A stretch of DNA of 64,000 nt from Podarcis raffonei (lineage: Eukaryota > Chordata > Lepidosauria > Squamata > Lacertidae). The notes under the pieces are model-generated. The model did no database searches. It was not told where the DNA came from and was given only the letters and a program-made list of their open reading frames with translations. Below, one piece after another: positions 12,242 through 24,480 of the stretch (within the stretch, counting starts at the first letter, position 1; each line of letters starts with the position of its first letter). A program made the translations under genes and the position numbers. Location: the NCBI RefSeq assembly GCF_027172205.1, contig NC_070604.1, forward strand, positions 74,375,023 through 74,439,022. Direction: 5' to 3'.

Positions 12242-15200
12242 GGTGAGAGAGAACGGAAAATACTTCTTAGATGATACCTGCTATGACAAAAATGCACTTC
12301 ATATAAAACAAAGACAATATAAAGAAAAAATATTTTCTTTCTTGTGGATGATGTTCACATGTGTTGCAGTGGTCTTCCTCATATGCACACGTTAGCAGAT
12401 TTAGTTAACTAAACTTCATAGGTGGTATCCAACAAAGTAGTTCCATTAGCACAAGGGACTTTGCCTGCACACCAGAACGTCCCCTCCCTCTCCTCTCCTC
12501 ATGCCTCATCTGTCTTGGGGCTTCTCCCAATCCTCTGCAGATTTGTGGAGGGTGTGGGGTGCACAAGGAGAGGGAAGGAAGAGAAATCTACACTGTGCAA
12601 ACATAAATCCTTGTGCCAACGGAACTTCTGTTAGCCCCCTATGATAAACTAAGGTTTGTAACTAGGTAATTGCTTTAGCTTTATAAGACTTTCCAGAGTT
12701 CAGTATTTGTAAGATACATAAACTGAATTCACACATAACATGAAAACATGAGGGGTTTTTTAATGTCTGAACTTGAGTTGAAAACCACAGGCTCATGTTA
12801 AGTGTGGTCTGCTGAATTCAGAGGCTGCTGCAAACTAGTTAAGGACATTGCTGTGCCTCCAGAGGCTGCTGTGCTACAGGAAATGGAACTTGCTCCACGT
12901 CAAGATCTTGCAAAGGTGTGGACATGAAGGTGTTGCCATTGGATAAGTACTTAATGCCTAACTAAATTGAAAAGTGTCTAACCTTCATTAATGAGGGGTC
13001 CAGAAATAAGCTTCATGAGCTAAAAAGAGGAGATGGGCATAAGTATCTAGCAAGCCTCTCAGTCAGTGGAAATGTATTAGTAGTGGTTGGCAGAAGAAAG
13101 ATTGGATGGTGGCTTTGGTGGTTTTGGATGGGCTTAGAATCTTAAGAGAGTTATGCCCCACTTTGACCAGCAAAGGAACCTCCCCTGATAGGTACTAACA
13201 TTGTTCACCACATTGGTGGGCTTTGGACTAAAAAGTGGTATATAAATAAACCATACCATACCAGATATGTATGTGAATATGGTTCAATCTAGAATTATTT
13301 TACACTGAAAGTCAAGAGTTTACACTGATTCCCAGAAGTGCATATGTCACAAGCAAGATGTGCAGTAAATTCACATTTAGTTGAAGTCAATTAGTTTAAT
13401 GTGCATAGGCAACAGTATAGACAGCTCTATCATGTCAAATCAAGGTAATACTAAGAAGTCCCAGCAGCATAGCCCCAACGGAAAACTGAGTAGAAATGTC
13501 AGCAGCTGACATTATAATGGAAGGGAACATAGGTCAGTAGATGCTTAATATATCCTGACCAATATCAGTTGTTTGAAATGAGCATGGGGTGGGGGAAGAA
13601 AACAGACTGATTATAGGTCACCACCTCTTCTCATCTATGTAATCATTAAAGTTATTTTAAAATGTCAGTATCAAATTATGATTAAATAGGTCAGACATTT
13701 GTTGTTCTAGGCTTCCTTAGCTTGTAAATGAAAAATGCCTAAGTGTTCTACAAGGACACTTCTAGTGTTGATTTGAGTTTAGTATATTCCAAAAGCAGAG
13801 AATTGTTTTGAATAGATTATTGTTGGCATGACAACAGAAACGAGAAGGAAAAGCGTGTGTCTTTATTCATAAGGATGGAATATTTTTCATGACATATATT
13901 GCCTGACCTGTTTTGTATTTCCTCTAATTAAACATTAACCTAAAACACCTGTAGATTAAATTCATACTGTGAAGGTTTTGATTTTTGATTTGTTTTTTAA
14001 GCAATTGCTGCATCTCTCATTACAACCACACTTTTTAGCTGTAATAGTCTTGTGCAGATGGCCAGTCCAAATAAAAAAGAATGCTTGTCATTCTGGTCTG
14101 TTTTCATGAAGGCTTTGGTGGCCAGTTATGCATCACCAAAAAAAGAGGACACGTTTGAATTCTTTAAGAGTTCTTGGGTAGATGCCCAATGATTTGCCCA
14201 TTATTGTTTTTTTAAAAAAGGCTAGAACTTATCATCACTATGAGGGGCACTATTTATATAGTACAGTAATATGCATTGCTTCACTTACTTCAAAATGTGG
14301 TAAGCCAGCCCTGCTGCATTTGGGGTTTATCTGGCTTATTTGCCTGCCCCAAAGTCTTGAGTTGATGGCACCACTAGCTGTAATCATACACACATTCACC
14401 TGGTAGTAACCCCCACTAAACTCAATGGGACTTAATTGCTGAGTAGAGAGATGCACAGGACTGAGCTGAAAGAGGCTCAGCATTTTGAAACCTTGAAACC
14501 TTTATTAATGTGTAATATTTCAGATGTTGCCTTTCCAAAATAAAGGTGTACAACAGGCAGCTTACTTTTTTTTAAAGCACCCTAGAATTAATATCAGCAT
14601 AATAGCTTAACACTCAGAATAGACAAAAATAAGACATTTAAAAACCTTAAGTAGCAGAGAACATCCTTTATCTGCCTCACCAAAGGCTATGTGAAAGACG
14701 AATGCTTTTAAGTGCCACCTGAAACTCATCAGAGAGGAATATATTTTGAAAGAGAGTTTTGATTTGAATTTGGTATGTAAACTAATGCAAACCATGATCT
14801 GCATAATTTATTCCAAGTACCAAAAGTGCATTTCTGACTGGAGTGGAGATTACTGCCAGCCTTGATGAAAGTTCATATATTATTGGCGTATTACAAAAAT
14901 ATGTATTCAGAAATCATCCAAATGAAGAAAATGCATTATTTATCAATGCTGGTTCATTCTTAATTTCCAGTAATCACTTCTTAACCCTCTTACTTTATTA
15001 AGTCTTATTTGAATGAAGCCAAGCAGCACTGTGACTTCTTGTTCTAACAGGTAGACAGAGCCTCACAAATCTTTCACAGCAGGCTATTGAATGGTCCATT
15101 GTTAATGATGAAGTGCTGGACAATTCATAGGATGCAACAGAAGCAGGCAGATATATTTTCTTTGTAGTGACACTGCCACAGGTTAGGCAGGGCTGTGTGC

Positions 15201-15988
15201 TTGTACCTCTTGTGCCACTTGTACTCTAGTCATTAACTGGCCTGTTTCATCGCTTGGAGCTCCTCAGAAACCCAGTGAACTTCTCAGACTCCCTGAGGAT
15301 TCATGTCAATGGCCCTCTCCATCTTACTATTCCACAGTAAAACTAGGGCTTCAACAGAAGCATCTGTCATACTGCCTGGAAAGTCCCCCCCCCCCCCCCG
15401 AGTGCTCAGAAATCCTTCAACTTAACTGTTCTCCCTCCCCTGCAGGGTGTGCAAGTCACACCCAAACCAAACCTCACCAAGAAGTGATCTGTGCATGCCA
15501 ACGGATCACACACCCCAGAACCAACATATCCTTCCCAATCCCCTGTGTGACAAAACCCAGAACTAGGGTATGACCTGCATTATGCATTGGATGTATGGTG
15601 TACTGAGAAAGCCCCACACAACCATGAAGTCCTGCGCTGGACAGGCAAAGCAGGATTGAATGGATACTGAAGACGTTCAGCACTTGTGTCCTACGATTAT
15701 CCAATGCCACACCAGAGACCCCTGTCCACTAGCTCAGTCATGGAAGTGGTTGGGCTGCAGGGGGGGTAGTGTACCAACAAGATCCTTTTTCAGTCTCTGC
15801 CATCCAGAGCCAAGTACAAAACCCGCAAGTCCAGCTCCCTGATGAATTCACTATCCTGGTTGGAGACTTTGCTCACATATACATGTTTACTCAGTAGAAA
15901 TCCTCAAGATTTCTAAAAACATAACCAATGCTAAGCATCTTCAGTATTTTATTTTTTTTAATGAAGTGGGCATAACAAATGGAATTAC
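12242..15988. other. Unannotated stretch, RPS6KA2 intron 2
   Basis: Holds an L2 tail near 13205-13262 and a poly(C) run near 15386-15400. The more GC-rich part at 15440-15840 has no recognisable protein and may be an old repeat. Confidence 0.5.
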
Positions 15989-16042
15989 CTCATTTGTAGA
16001 CTCATCCAAGCCCTCATCCACGCTGGCATCTTCTGCTGCCGG
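15989..16042 (-). CDS. RPS6KA2: Probable RPS6KA2 second coding exon (acidic linker)
   Basis: On the minus strand a polypyrimidine stretch and acceptor (ttaattaccag) precede 54 nt with no stop, then a donor (gag, then gtaatt). The 18 codons read PAAEDASVDEGLDESTNE, phase 0 at both ends, so they join cleanly to the exon at 23653-23721. RSK genes have a short acidic exon of about this size here, before the exon that starts the N-terminal kinase region; the human RSK3 segment (TTEEDLNLDVEPTTEDTAEE) is similar in composition but not closely in sequence. Assignment rests on position, phase, length and acidity. I did not find the next, highly conserved exon in the window. Confidence 0.62.
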
Positions 16043-16674
16043 CTGGTAATTAAAAAGAGAGGAGAAATGTTATGAAGACACTGTAAATCTGAGAAACCAT
16101 TAAACTGCACATCAAATACATAAATTGTTCTTTTTTAAACAAAAAACCCCCCCCGCTATCGTAACATTATTGCATATAACGGGATTTTTTTCATTCAGTG
16201 GGAGGCCAAGATGGTGACGGAGGTAGCAGCCTAATCAGAGCCTCCGACTTTAACTAAGCGTTTTTACTAGTTTTTATTAGTTTTAGCCTCTTCAAGACCT
16301 CAAAACTGCACCTTAAGGACGTTAAAGACTACTGGCTGGCTGTCTTGTCGCCTCGTTTTAATTAGTTTATTCTTTTATTGTTTTATTGTTTTACCGTCGC
16401 AATGTTTACTGATACTGCTACACTGACTTACAACCTTGGAGCTCCCGGACGACGGATTGGCTTGAAATACAGCCAAAGAAGCAGAGGAAACCGCTGAACT
16501 CCATTGAGTCCAAGAACTCCCCCATGAATACCCTCCCGCCCCAAGTTAAGGCTTAAAGAGGGAAAGGTAGGGAGGCTCCCTGATCCAACAGCCTGGATAC
16601 CGGTTTTCCAAACTTTACCTCTACCTTTATTTCTACAATAAAGTGCCCAATAAGGGAAGCTTTCAACTTAGAGA

Positions 16675-17115
16675 ATGGTGTTCACAAGACAGAGCTATAA
16701 AGAGCTGGGAATCCCCCTCACCAAAGCGGCTGAACCCTCTACAAGAGGAAGGCAGGTGAAAATCTCACAATATTTTAAACCGAAAACAGACAAAATAAAT
16801 AATGCTGACAAACGACACCCCCACGAATGGTCCATAGACCGCACCAGGTACGGGGAGCTTATGGAAACAGACGAAGAAGGGGTGGGAGTCAATCTGGCAA
16901 CGGAAATAAAACAAGTTGCCATAGAAGATGAAACCTCAGTGAATCAACCGGAGCTGGAGCAGGAACAAGAGTCAAAAGAGGAAAACCCAGTAATTGAGAC
17001 AGATGAGCCCTCCCAAAGACCCAGACCCGGGGAGAAGATGGGGTTTCACACTGTGACGAAGAGCCCAATATCTGGACTCGGAATGCCTCCCCTACATACT
17101 AACAGGGCTATATAA
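16675..17115 (+). pseudogene. ORF1-like protein of the 2.1-kb element, N-terminal part
   Basis: The open frame gives 146 residues starting MVFTRQSYKELGIPL. Residues 27-34 read QVKISQYF, an exact match to the PCNA-interacting PIP box (Q-x-x-I-x-x-aromatic-aromatic), followed by basic KPK. The rest is polar and acidic. The frame closes at 17115, but the reading continues at once one frame over (from about 17117) with a helical-looking segment (EQKLQIGRELGHIKVFLSE), so a small indel near 17105-17115 probably split one protein of roughly 500 residues. No enzyme motif is visible. Confidence 0.6.
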
Positions 17116-17116
17116 T

Positions 17117-18175
17117 GATCTGTTAAATGAACAGAAGTTGCAGATAGGCAGAGAACTGGGACACATCAAAGTCTTCCTCTCAGAATGCTTGGGCCTACTT
17201 ACCACCCTGATTGAAATAACTAGGAGAATAGACAACTTGCATTCATATAAAGTTCTCTCTAGCACACCAAACGATAACAGCATTAATGAAAATAAAACCT
17301 GACACGATGTGGAAAAAAGGAAAACATCTAGGACCAAAGCAAACCAGAAGGGAAACTTAATTGACCCTAAGAAACCCCTCTCAAAGGGGAAGTGTCCCGG
17401 GAATAAAGAGAAGAAGCCCAAGAATGTAAAAATGGGAAGGAAGACAAAGCTCCCATCTCGAACAAAGAAAACGAACTTCACAAGACTATTTAAGCTATTA
17501 GAGAATTCAAATCCAACGAGCCCAGCTAACCCAGTTCTGCCACCCCTTGATAAAAGCCGAAGCCCAAGCCCAAATAAAAACCTCCATAAGGCTGGGCTTT
17601 TCAATTCAACAGAGGAACTCCATAAGGCTAGGCTTCATAACTCAACAGAGCAACTAGCGCTCCTGAATGGAACCGCGGGAAAATCAAGGGAAAACCCGAT
17701 CCCTAAGCAAGAAACTACTCCTAAAAGAACATACTCTCGCAGAAATCTAATTCTAAATAAACAAAAACTTATCATCCTACCTGTATACATGCACAAAGAT
17801 CTCCTTTCCCCAGCACAACAGAGAATCTATATTCTCAAGAAAACTGAATTAGCCGTTAGAGAGTTCGTCCCAGCAGAAAACATCATTAATGTTAAATTTC
17901 TGCCATCAGACAAGGACCTAAACAGAGTTGTGGTAACATTCAGAGACTGGCACACAACCAAACTAGTTTCAGACAATAAGGACAGGCTACAAAGGGTTGG
18001 ATTGCAGGTGACTCGCCTATTCAAAGTGTCCGGTACTCCCACTCCTCTCATCGAAACCCTCCTAGCCACACCCGTCACCAGGGAATTTAACTATGCAACT
18101 TATACCACAAAACCTTTATCCAACAGTGAGTGGATACTAAGGCTATTCCTATCGCCAGAGGAAACCTGGTCATAA
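17117..18175 (+). pseudogene. ORF1-like protein of the 2.1-kb element, central and C-terminal part
   Basis: After the frame change the sequence is open except for one in-frame TGA near 17300; the uninterrupted part (17309-18175) gives 288 residues. In order: a predicted helical segment, a very Lys/Arg-rich region (KRKTSRTKANQKG and KGKCPGNKEKKPK), a Ser-Pro stretch, an exact in-frame 36-bp tandem duplication (17582-17617 and 17618-17653; LHKAGLFNSTEE then LHKARLHNSTEQ), and a compact C-terminal domain of about 130 residues. The stretch INVKFLPSDKDLNRVVVTF has the strand pattern of an RRM-like fold as in LINE-1 ORF1p, but I cannot prove homology. It is presumably a nucleic-acid chaperone. Confidence 0.55.
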
Positions 18176-18589
18176 ATATAAGCACCAATTCTGTGAACTG
18201 ACCATATTTCTACTGTTATTTGTAGCACAATACTACTTTTAATGTCATATTTTTTTATGAATTGCTTTCTGGTCACTGACCGTATTAAAGATATTTGATT
18301 TCATTTCATTCAGTGGCTAAAAACAACACAGAATCGGTGAGTGATCATAGCAATATTACGGTATTTTATGTGTCATGTTTTTATCTTGCCCTTCTTCAAA
18401 ACGGTATCCTTGTGAGGTAGATTAGGATAAGAGCCAATAACTGGTTCATGGTTCATAAGAAGACCCTGCTGAATAAGACTGAATCAAAGGCCTGTCAGTG
18501 CCTAACATGGTGATGACGGAATAAATGATGCAAGGAAGGAACTGCAGCCCAAGATAAAGAAAGAGGTAGGAAGGGAGCACTTGGCTATT

Positions 18590-19683
18590 TTACATTCAGA
18601 TCTCCAAGGCCTGATGAGCTGCACTCAAGGGTACTAAAGGAGCTTGCAGATGTAATCTCAGCGCATCTTTCTATAATCTTTAAGAATTCTTGGAGAACAG
18701 GTGAGGTCCCTGAGGACTGGAGGCAGGCAAATGTTGTTTCCATCTTCAAAATGGGGGGGGGGGGAGAGATCCAGGTAATTACTGACTGGTCAGCTGGATG
18801 TCTATTCCAAGAAAGGTCCTAGAAGAGATAATTAAACAGTGGGTCTGTAAGCACTTAGAAAAACATGCTGTGATTACTAATACTCAGCATGGGTTTCTAA
18901 AAAGTAAGTCATGCCATACAAATCTTATTTCTTTTTTTGATAGCTTTACTAGCCTGCTGGATCAGGGGAATGCTGTGGACATATTGCATCTTGATTTCAG
19001 TAAGGCTTCTGACAAAGTGCCCCATGGTATTCTTGTGAAGAAGCTGGTAAAATGTGGACTAGACAAGATAACCGTTAGGTGGATTTGTAACTGGTTGACT
19101 GACTGAACACAAAGAGTACTCACTAATGGTTCCTAGTCAACCTGAGGAAAAGTGATAAGTGGGGTGCCACAGGGTTCTGTCACAGGCCTGTTGTTGTTCA
19201 ACTTCTTTATAAACAACTTGGATGAAGATATTAAGGGGATGCTCATCGAATCTGCATATGACACCAAACTGGTAGGGGTATCCAATGCCAGAGGAGACAG
19301 AATCAGGATTCAAGATGACCTTGGTATTGAAGAACTAACAAAATGAATTTCAATAGGGGCAAATATCAGGTTCAACACTTAGGCAGGAAATACCAGCTGC
19401 CAAATATAAGATGGGAAACACCTGGCTTGCCAGTAGTGCATGAGAAAAGTATCTAGAGGTCTTAGTATCAACAGTGTGATTCAGCACCAAAAGAAAAGCT
19501 TTGTGATGGTAAGAGCTGTTTGACAGACCTCAGGACATTGTGGACTCTCCTTCCTTAGGGGATTTAAAGCAGAGGTTGGATAGTAATCTGTCATGTATGA
19601 TCTACTTGAGATTCCTGCATTGCAGGAGGTTGGACTAGATTCCCTCAGGGTCCCTTCCAACTCTACAATTCTATGATTCTATG
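18590..19683 (+). mobile_element. CR1 LINE, reverse-transcriptase fragment to 3' end, decayed
   Basis: Translated pieces show CR1-type RT motifs in order: DILHLDFSKASDKVPHGIL (block with the first catalytic Asp), GVPQGSVTGLLLFNFFINNL, and a decayed YxDD region (ESAYDTKLVG). The 3' end has the CR1 untranslated region and the attctatgattctatga repeat (to 19683). Several stops and small indels show it is old. It starts about 290 bp right of the 2.1-kb element. Confidence 0.9.
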
Positions 19684-19689
19684 AAAGTG

Positions 19690-20440
19690 CCATCAAGGGA
19701 TGACCTGGTAACTGTGATCTATGATCTGGGTTCTCTAGACTGAATTAATGCAATGCACAGTTTGTGGGGCTTCCCCTGAATATGACTGGAGGCACAACTA
19801 GTGCAAAATGCAGCTGCCAGACTACAGTCTGGCACAGCTAAAAGGACTTATATTACACTAGTTCTGAGAGAACTGAACTGGTAGCCTATTTGTTTTCAGG
19901 GACAAGTTAAGGTACTGACATACTGTATAAAGCCCTTAACAGCTTGGTTCGCAAAATACCTGAAAGATCACCTCATTCTTTATAAACCAGCCTGGAAATA
20001 AACATTGGCAAAGGAGACCTCATTGGAAATACCAGTGCCCTCAGAGGTCTATGGGATGGCACCACATAAGACAGGGTTGCCATATTTCAAAAAGTAAAAA
20101 CCAGGACACTCCTAAAAATGCGATTTTTCGATTGACTTGCCTAAGATCCAGGACAAAGTGCTACCTTTTGGAAATTCCCCCTAGACATCAATTCCACCTT
20201 TGAAATTCCAGTAATGTCCCGGAAGATCCAGACATATGGGAGCCCTATGTCTTCTCAGTGGCTCCCAGACCCAAGAAGCTTTGGGCATAGTTTTTTATCC
20301 AGACTTTTAAAAATGTCTGATTACCATTCATCCTTTTTTAATAGCTTTACTGGTTGCACTGTTGTTTCAGTGATTCATTATTTGTGTATTTTGTGTATTT
20401 TACTGTTGTACTGTTTTAATACAGTGTAACCCACACTAGG
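19690..20440 (+). mobile_element. L2-type LINE 3' fragment, split by a MITE
   Basis: Frames such as QNAAARLQ, then ALRELNW-like and FQGQVKVLTYCIKPL, match the end of the L2 ORF2 in reptiles. The element is interrupted near 20073-20246 and resumes with the region normally reading as a conserved SVVAP..LW segment. It is degraded, with stops in every frame. Confidence 0.5.
20073..20246. mobile_element. MITE inserted in L2 fragment
   Basis: Imperfect 16-bp terminal inverted repeats (agggttgccatatttc and its partner agggctcccatatgtc) bound about 174 bp that interrupt the L2 sequence. I could not define a clean target duplication. Confidence 0.45.
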
Positions 20441-22795
20441 ATCATTTGTGAAGGATGGGTAATGAATGTATGGAATAATTAACAAATTAACTAACGTTAG
20501 TGGAGTGTACACTTTTTGTAGGGGTTGGGATACGTGCACAATCTTTGCCTCCTGGATATGGTATGATATTACATCTACACCTGTTTCTTTTGTAAGCACA
20601 GTATAAGGTACTGAATAGAAGTTTGTTTTTATGTGCATGAGACTGTAATTTATGCATTTATTTAAGAAAATATTCCAATCAAGTCAAAGGAAGATAAGAG
20701 ATAAAAATAAAAATAAAGAGAAAGCAGCATGAGTGAAAAGATACACAGGGTATTTCCAAATGGGTATTTATTGTGGGGTGGGCATTCTGTGTGCATGCAC
20801 GTTTTTTGCAGCATCCATCCACAAAACACTGTTGTCAAAATGCCAGCCCATGTTTTCACCCACATGTAATTCAGACCTACCCTTTCCAGTGAAAATCAAA
20901 TAAATAAATAAACCAAACTGTTTACCAATGATCAATTTGTGATATCTCAACAACCTGTTTACAGTGCTAAACCCCTGTATGGAAACATCCAAAGGTCTTA
21001 AAATATGTTTACTGTGAAGTCTCATCCCTTTTGGTGGGAATCACTTCCTAAGTAAGCATGTTTATGTCTGAATAATTACTGGGGGGGGTATGCAAAAGTA
21101 TGGGTGAATAATCGAGAACAGACTTGTTCAATTAACATTACAAGATTATGAATAATCTTGTTGACTTGAAATCAAGACAGACTGTATTTTGGAAAACAAC
21201 AAAATCTTTCTCTGAGGAAGAACATAAAACACAACCAGTTTTGAACATAGCTCATACCATTTGGGCTAGGGTTTTAAAAGGACAAACCTCCCAAATGCCA
21301 CATCTGTTGCTTAGGTATAGCTCATTAGAAGGTATTATATCATATGAATAATGGTAGAAGCTGAATTCTGATGTTAAAATTAATACCCCATTCATGTCTC
21401 ATTCTTGCCTGTAAAACAGGACTGCAGATTTCCTTGATCATGCAGTACACACAACAATACTATACCCCCCAAGTTCTATATTTGTGGAAATTCTTGACCC
21501 AACAATTGAATCCTATATCTCACTAGGGATATAGGACTAGGGATGCTACATTTGATTAATGAATTAGATTAACAGATTAAACCTTTTTTGAGTGGCTTTA
21601 AATCTAGTATTTTAATGTTAGTACTGAAAAAAATTGTAAACAGCCAATGCCATCATCTTAGAAGAATATTATCCCTTTTCTTTCACATGACAGGATATCT
21701 CTTCTAACATGGTGTCTGTCTGCTATGATGCATACATACATCATCATGCAGTGCCAGCAGGTGTCATATACCATTTTATGAGAGGTGTAACTACATTAAT
21801 GTTTTTGAGTCAGAGATGGTGATTTTAAATAAATAAGATGAAGCAGAATGAAAGATGGAACCCACCAACATTGTGTGGTGGTGCTCACTGTCCCAGCCAA
21901 AGAACCTTAAAGTCCACAGACACCCATAAACCAGTTCCTTTGAAACCCTATAAAATAAAAGCTAAATGGCACTGCTTTGTGTATCTGATATTCACAAGAT
22001 ACTGAAGGCTTGTTAACATTATTTTAAAAATGTTTTTCCCCCTGCCCAATTATTGTTTGCTTTATTTTCATACATGTTTTAATGCTATGGTGACAAGGCT
22101 ACTTCAACCATTCAATGTATGAATGAGTGAAGCAGAAAAAAACCTGAAATACTCAGGCTGCCATCCTGTATTCTCTACAGTGTTACCATCACATTCCACT
22201 GAACTGCTGTAGAGTAGGAATATTGTGGTTTTGAGATCACTTGCTCAGTCAGAATCTCACTAGAGTTGTGCTGTGCACAATTGCTTTATACATCAAACAG
22301 TGACATCTACAAGCCCAAGGTTAGTTGGTAAAGTCCTCTATGGCTGCTACCAAAATAAGAGGGATGAGAAATTTATATTCATCCACCTCTCTTTCAGAAC
22401 ATTTTAGCTAGTATATCTGCCTGCAGAACCATAGTAAAGATGCTGTAGCATAGCCAACTTGTTACCCATGATAACAAGCACCTATTGTAAGTTCAGGTAT
22501 CAGATGCAGCCCCATTATTATTAATTTGTTGCACTGTTAGGTGTTAATACTCATCCCATTTAAAAAGCATTCTGTGATAAGGAACTTTCAGGTCATCAAA
22601 GTAGCTTTGTGTGATGCTGATAGCTCAGAGAAACAGGTAATTTCATATAAACTACTGAACAGTCATGAGGACATGCAACTGAATGTATTGCATTTTGTCA
22701 GAGACACCAATGAAGTGCAGTCTCCCAAACAAGTGGCATAAAAAAAGAACCAAACACTAGTTTCTTCTTTTGTGTGTGGAGGGTGACAGAAGGCA

Positions 22796-22826
<31 letters not shown>

Positions 22827-23529
22827 TTGAAAAAGGAAATTGAACTATCAACTCTGGATATTTACTGTTCACTGTTATTTACTCTTAAGGAAGAGGGTTG
22901 ATCACAACTCTTTGTAATTCCGAGGGCACATATGCATGGCAACTGTCCATGCACCTGTTAGTGGTGCTACACAACAAGAGGAAAAGATGCAAACTGCCCC
23001 ACTCCCAGTACAGGCAACTTTACACCAAACAGTTGCCCCAAGGGCCAGAAGCCTTGCTATCCTATGAGTTCCTCAATCCTAACTAAGGCAAGGGCCATCT
23101 CTTTGTGGTCGCAGGGAAAGGCAAGCCCCTACACAAAAAGGCAACTTAGAGGAACAACATGCAGCTGTCTCTGGTGCTGGATGAACACAAGGCACCAACT
23201 TTGTGAATCGCACACGTAGTGCTGGTCCCGCGCTGCTTCCCGCCTTCTCCGAGGACTAATGCAGAAATCCTGCGAAGCTGAAGCTGCCTGCCTGCACTGC
23301 AGAGGCCAGAAGCTCGCAAACAGCGCGTGCCAGTTCCTTAAATCTGAGCCGCTTCTTGCATGTGCCTGTGAACAACTAGTCACAAGGCTCCCTTTCCTTC
23401 CTCCCCTTCCCATTCTCGCAGTGTATCAACAAGTGGCTCTGCATACGTCACGCAAAGAGTGGGGGGAAGAATAGATACACATCTTTAAAGTCCGACTCAC
23501 CAGACAGGTGTTCACTCTTTCCCCTTGGG
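20441..23529. other. Unannotated stretch, RPS6KA2 intron 1
   Basis: AT-rich sequence holding the (CA)n tract. No exon or repeat that I recognise otherwise; base composition rises towards the CpG island after about 23100. Confidence 0.55.
22795..22823. repeat. (CA)n microsatellite
   Basis: About 14 CA units. Confidence 0.95.
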
Positions 23530-24480
23530 CTCAGAGAAGTCTCCCCCCCCCCCACTACACACACAAATAAGTTCCCTTAGGCTCCCTGGCCCCATTTTGC
23601 TCCTGCATGCAAGGCGCTCGGGAGCTGCCGCGCGCTGCCTTAGGCTGCTCACCTCCGTTTCCATAGGCTCCACTTCCACTTCTATCTTTTTCCATAGCTC
23701 CAGTAAATGGGCAATTGGCATCTCTGAGGACTTTTCTCTTGTCTGCAAGGGAGCAAGGGAGAGCGCGCGCTGGAGGAGCTTTGACGAGGGGGGAGCAGAA
23801 GCAAAGGCGGGAAGGAAGATGGCCCGCTCCCGAAGAAGAGAGGAGTCCCGAGGGAAGGCGCCTCTCCACTTGAGGGCGCCTGGCGGCGGGGCGGGAGCGG
23901 GAGCGCGGGCTCTCTAAGCAATGGCTTCTGGAACAGCCGCTAAGCTGCCCGGGGAGAGTCTGTGAGGAGCTGCCGCTGCTTCTGCTTCACAGCGCTCGTC
24001 TGAAAGAGAAGCGGGCGGCGGGGGGGGGGGCGGTAATTACAGCCCTGCGCTGCAAATTGACTTTGTTGGCAGGAGAACAGCTTCCTTAGCAGCATTTCAA
24101 CTCCACTACGTTTTACCTCAGTCCCTCTCTCCTCCCTCAACCCACCGTTACGTGTGTGTTTTCCCTCCCAATTCGTTCTCACACAAAAAAGCGGGTGAAA
24201 GTTGAGCCTGAGGGGACGGCCGCGCGAGGCGGAGGCTGCTATAGCAACTGCTGCATCCGCCGCACCGGGCTGCAGGGAGGCGTCGCGCGGGGCCTCTGCT
24301 TCCCGCCCCGAGGAAGGCGGAAGGGCCAAGCCGGGAGCCCCTGACTGTGGAGAGGGAAGAAGGGGGCGAGAGAGGCGGGCGGGGACGAGAAGGGAGGGAA
24401 GCTCGCTTCAAATGTGTCAGGACGCAGGAGGCAGACAAAAGCCTCCGTGCGTTTGCAGGAGAGCTAGATAAAAAGGAGTG
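23530..24480 (-). promoter_or_regulatory. CpG island and promoter region of RPS6KA2
   Basis: About 1 kb is far richer in G+C and CpG than the surrounding DNA. It covers the RPS6KA2 first coding exon and continues upstream on the minus strand. No TATA box is evident. Long open frames here (for example 24347-25093 plus) reflect the lack of AT-rich stops and a (TA)n tract, not coding sequence. A divergent noncoding RNA is possible but not shown. Confidence 0.7.
23653..23721 (-). CDS. RPS6KA2: RPS6KA2 (RSK3) alternative first coding exon
   Basis: RPS6KA2 is the ERK-activated two-kinase-domain ribosomal S6 kinase RSK3. On the minus strand, ATG at 23721 opens 23 codons (MPIAHLLELWKKIEVE, then VEPMETE) ending at a canonical donor (gag, then gtgagc). 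This matches the first exon of the short-N-terminus human isoform (MPIAQLLELWKKIEVEPME) apart from small changes and a two-residue insertion. The exon ends in phase 0 and sits inside a CpG island. Its position 3' of RNASET2, on the same strand, is the conserved vertebrate order. The kinase domains lie to the left of the window. Confidence 0.92.

Larger units (their letters stand above)
16202..18303 (+). mobile_element. RT-less non-LTR retrotransposon encoding an ORF1-like protein (family unrecognised)
   Basis: The unit is flanked by a perfect 13-bp duplication (tttcattcagtgg at 16189-16201 and 18304-18316), the mark of target-primed insertion. It begins gaggccaagatgg, much like the mammalian LINE-1 5' end, whose CAAGATGG binds YY1. 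A 470-bp leader precedes one ORF1-like coding region (16675-18175); there is no endonuclease or reverse transcriptase. The 3' end (ttaaagatatttgattt) is not a poly(A) tail, unlike LINE-1. The structure resembles mammalian HAL1 half-LINE elements, which keep only ORF1. It lies in RPS6KA2 intron 1, in the opposite orientation, 160 bp upstream of the probable exon 2. I cannot place it in a named family. Confidence 0.75.
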
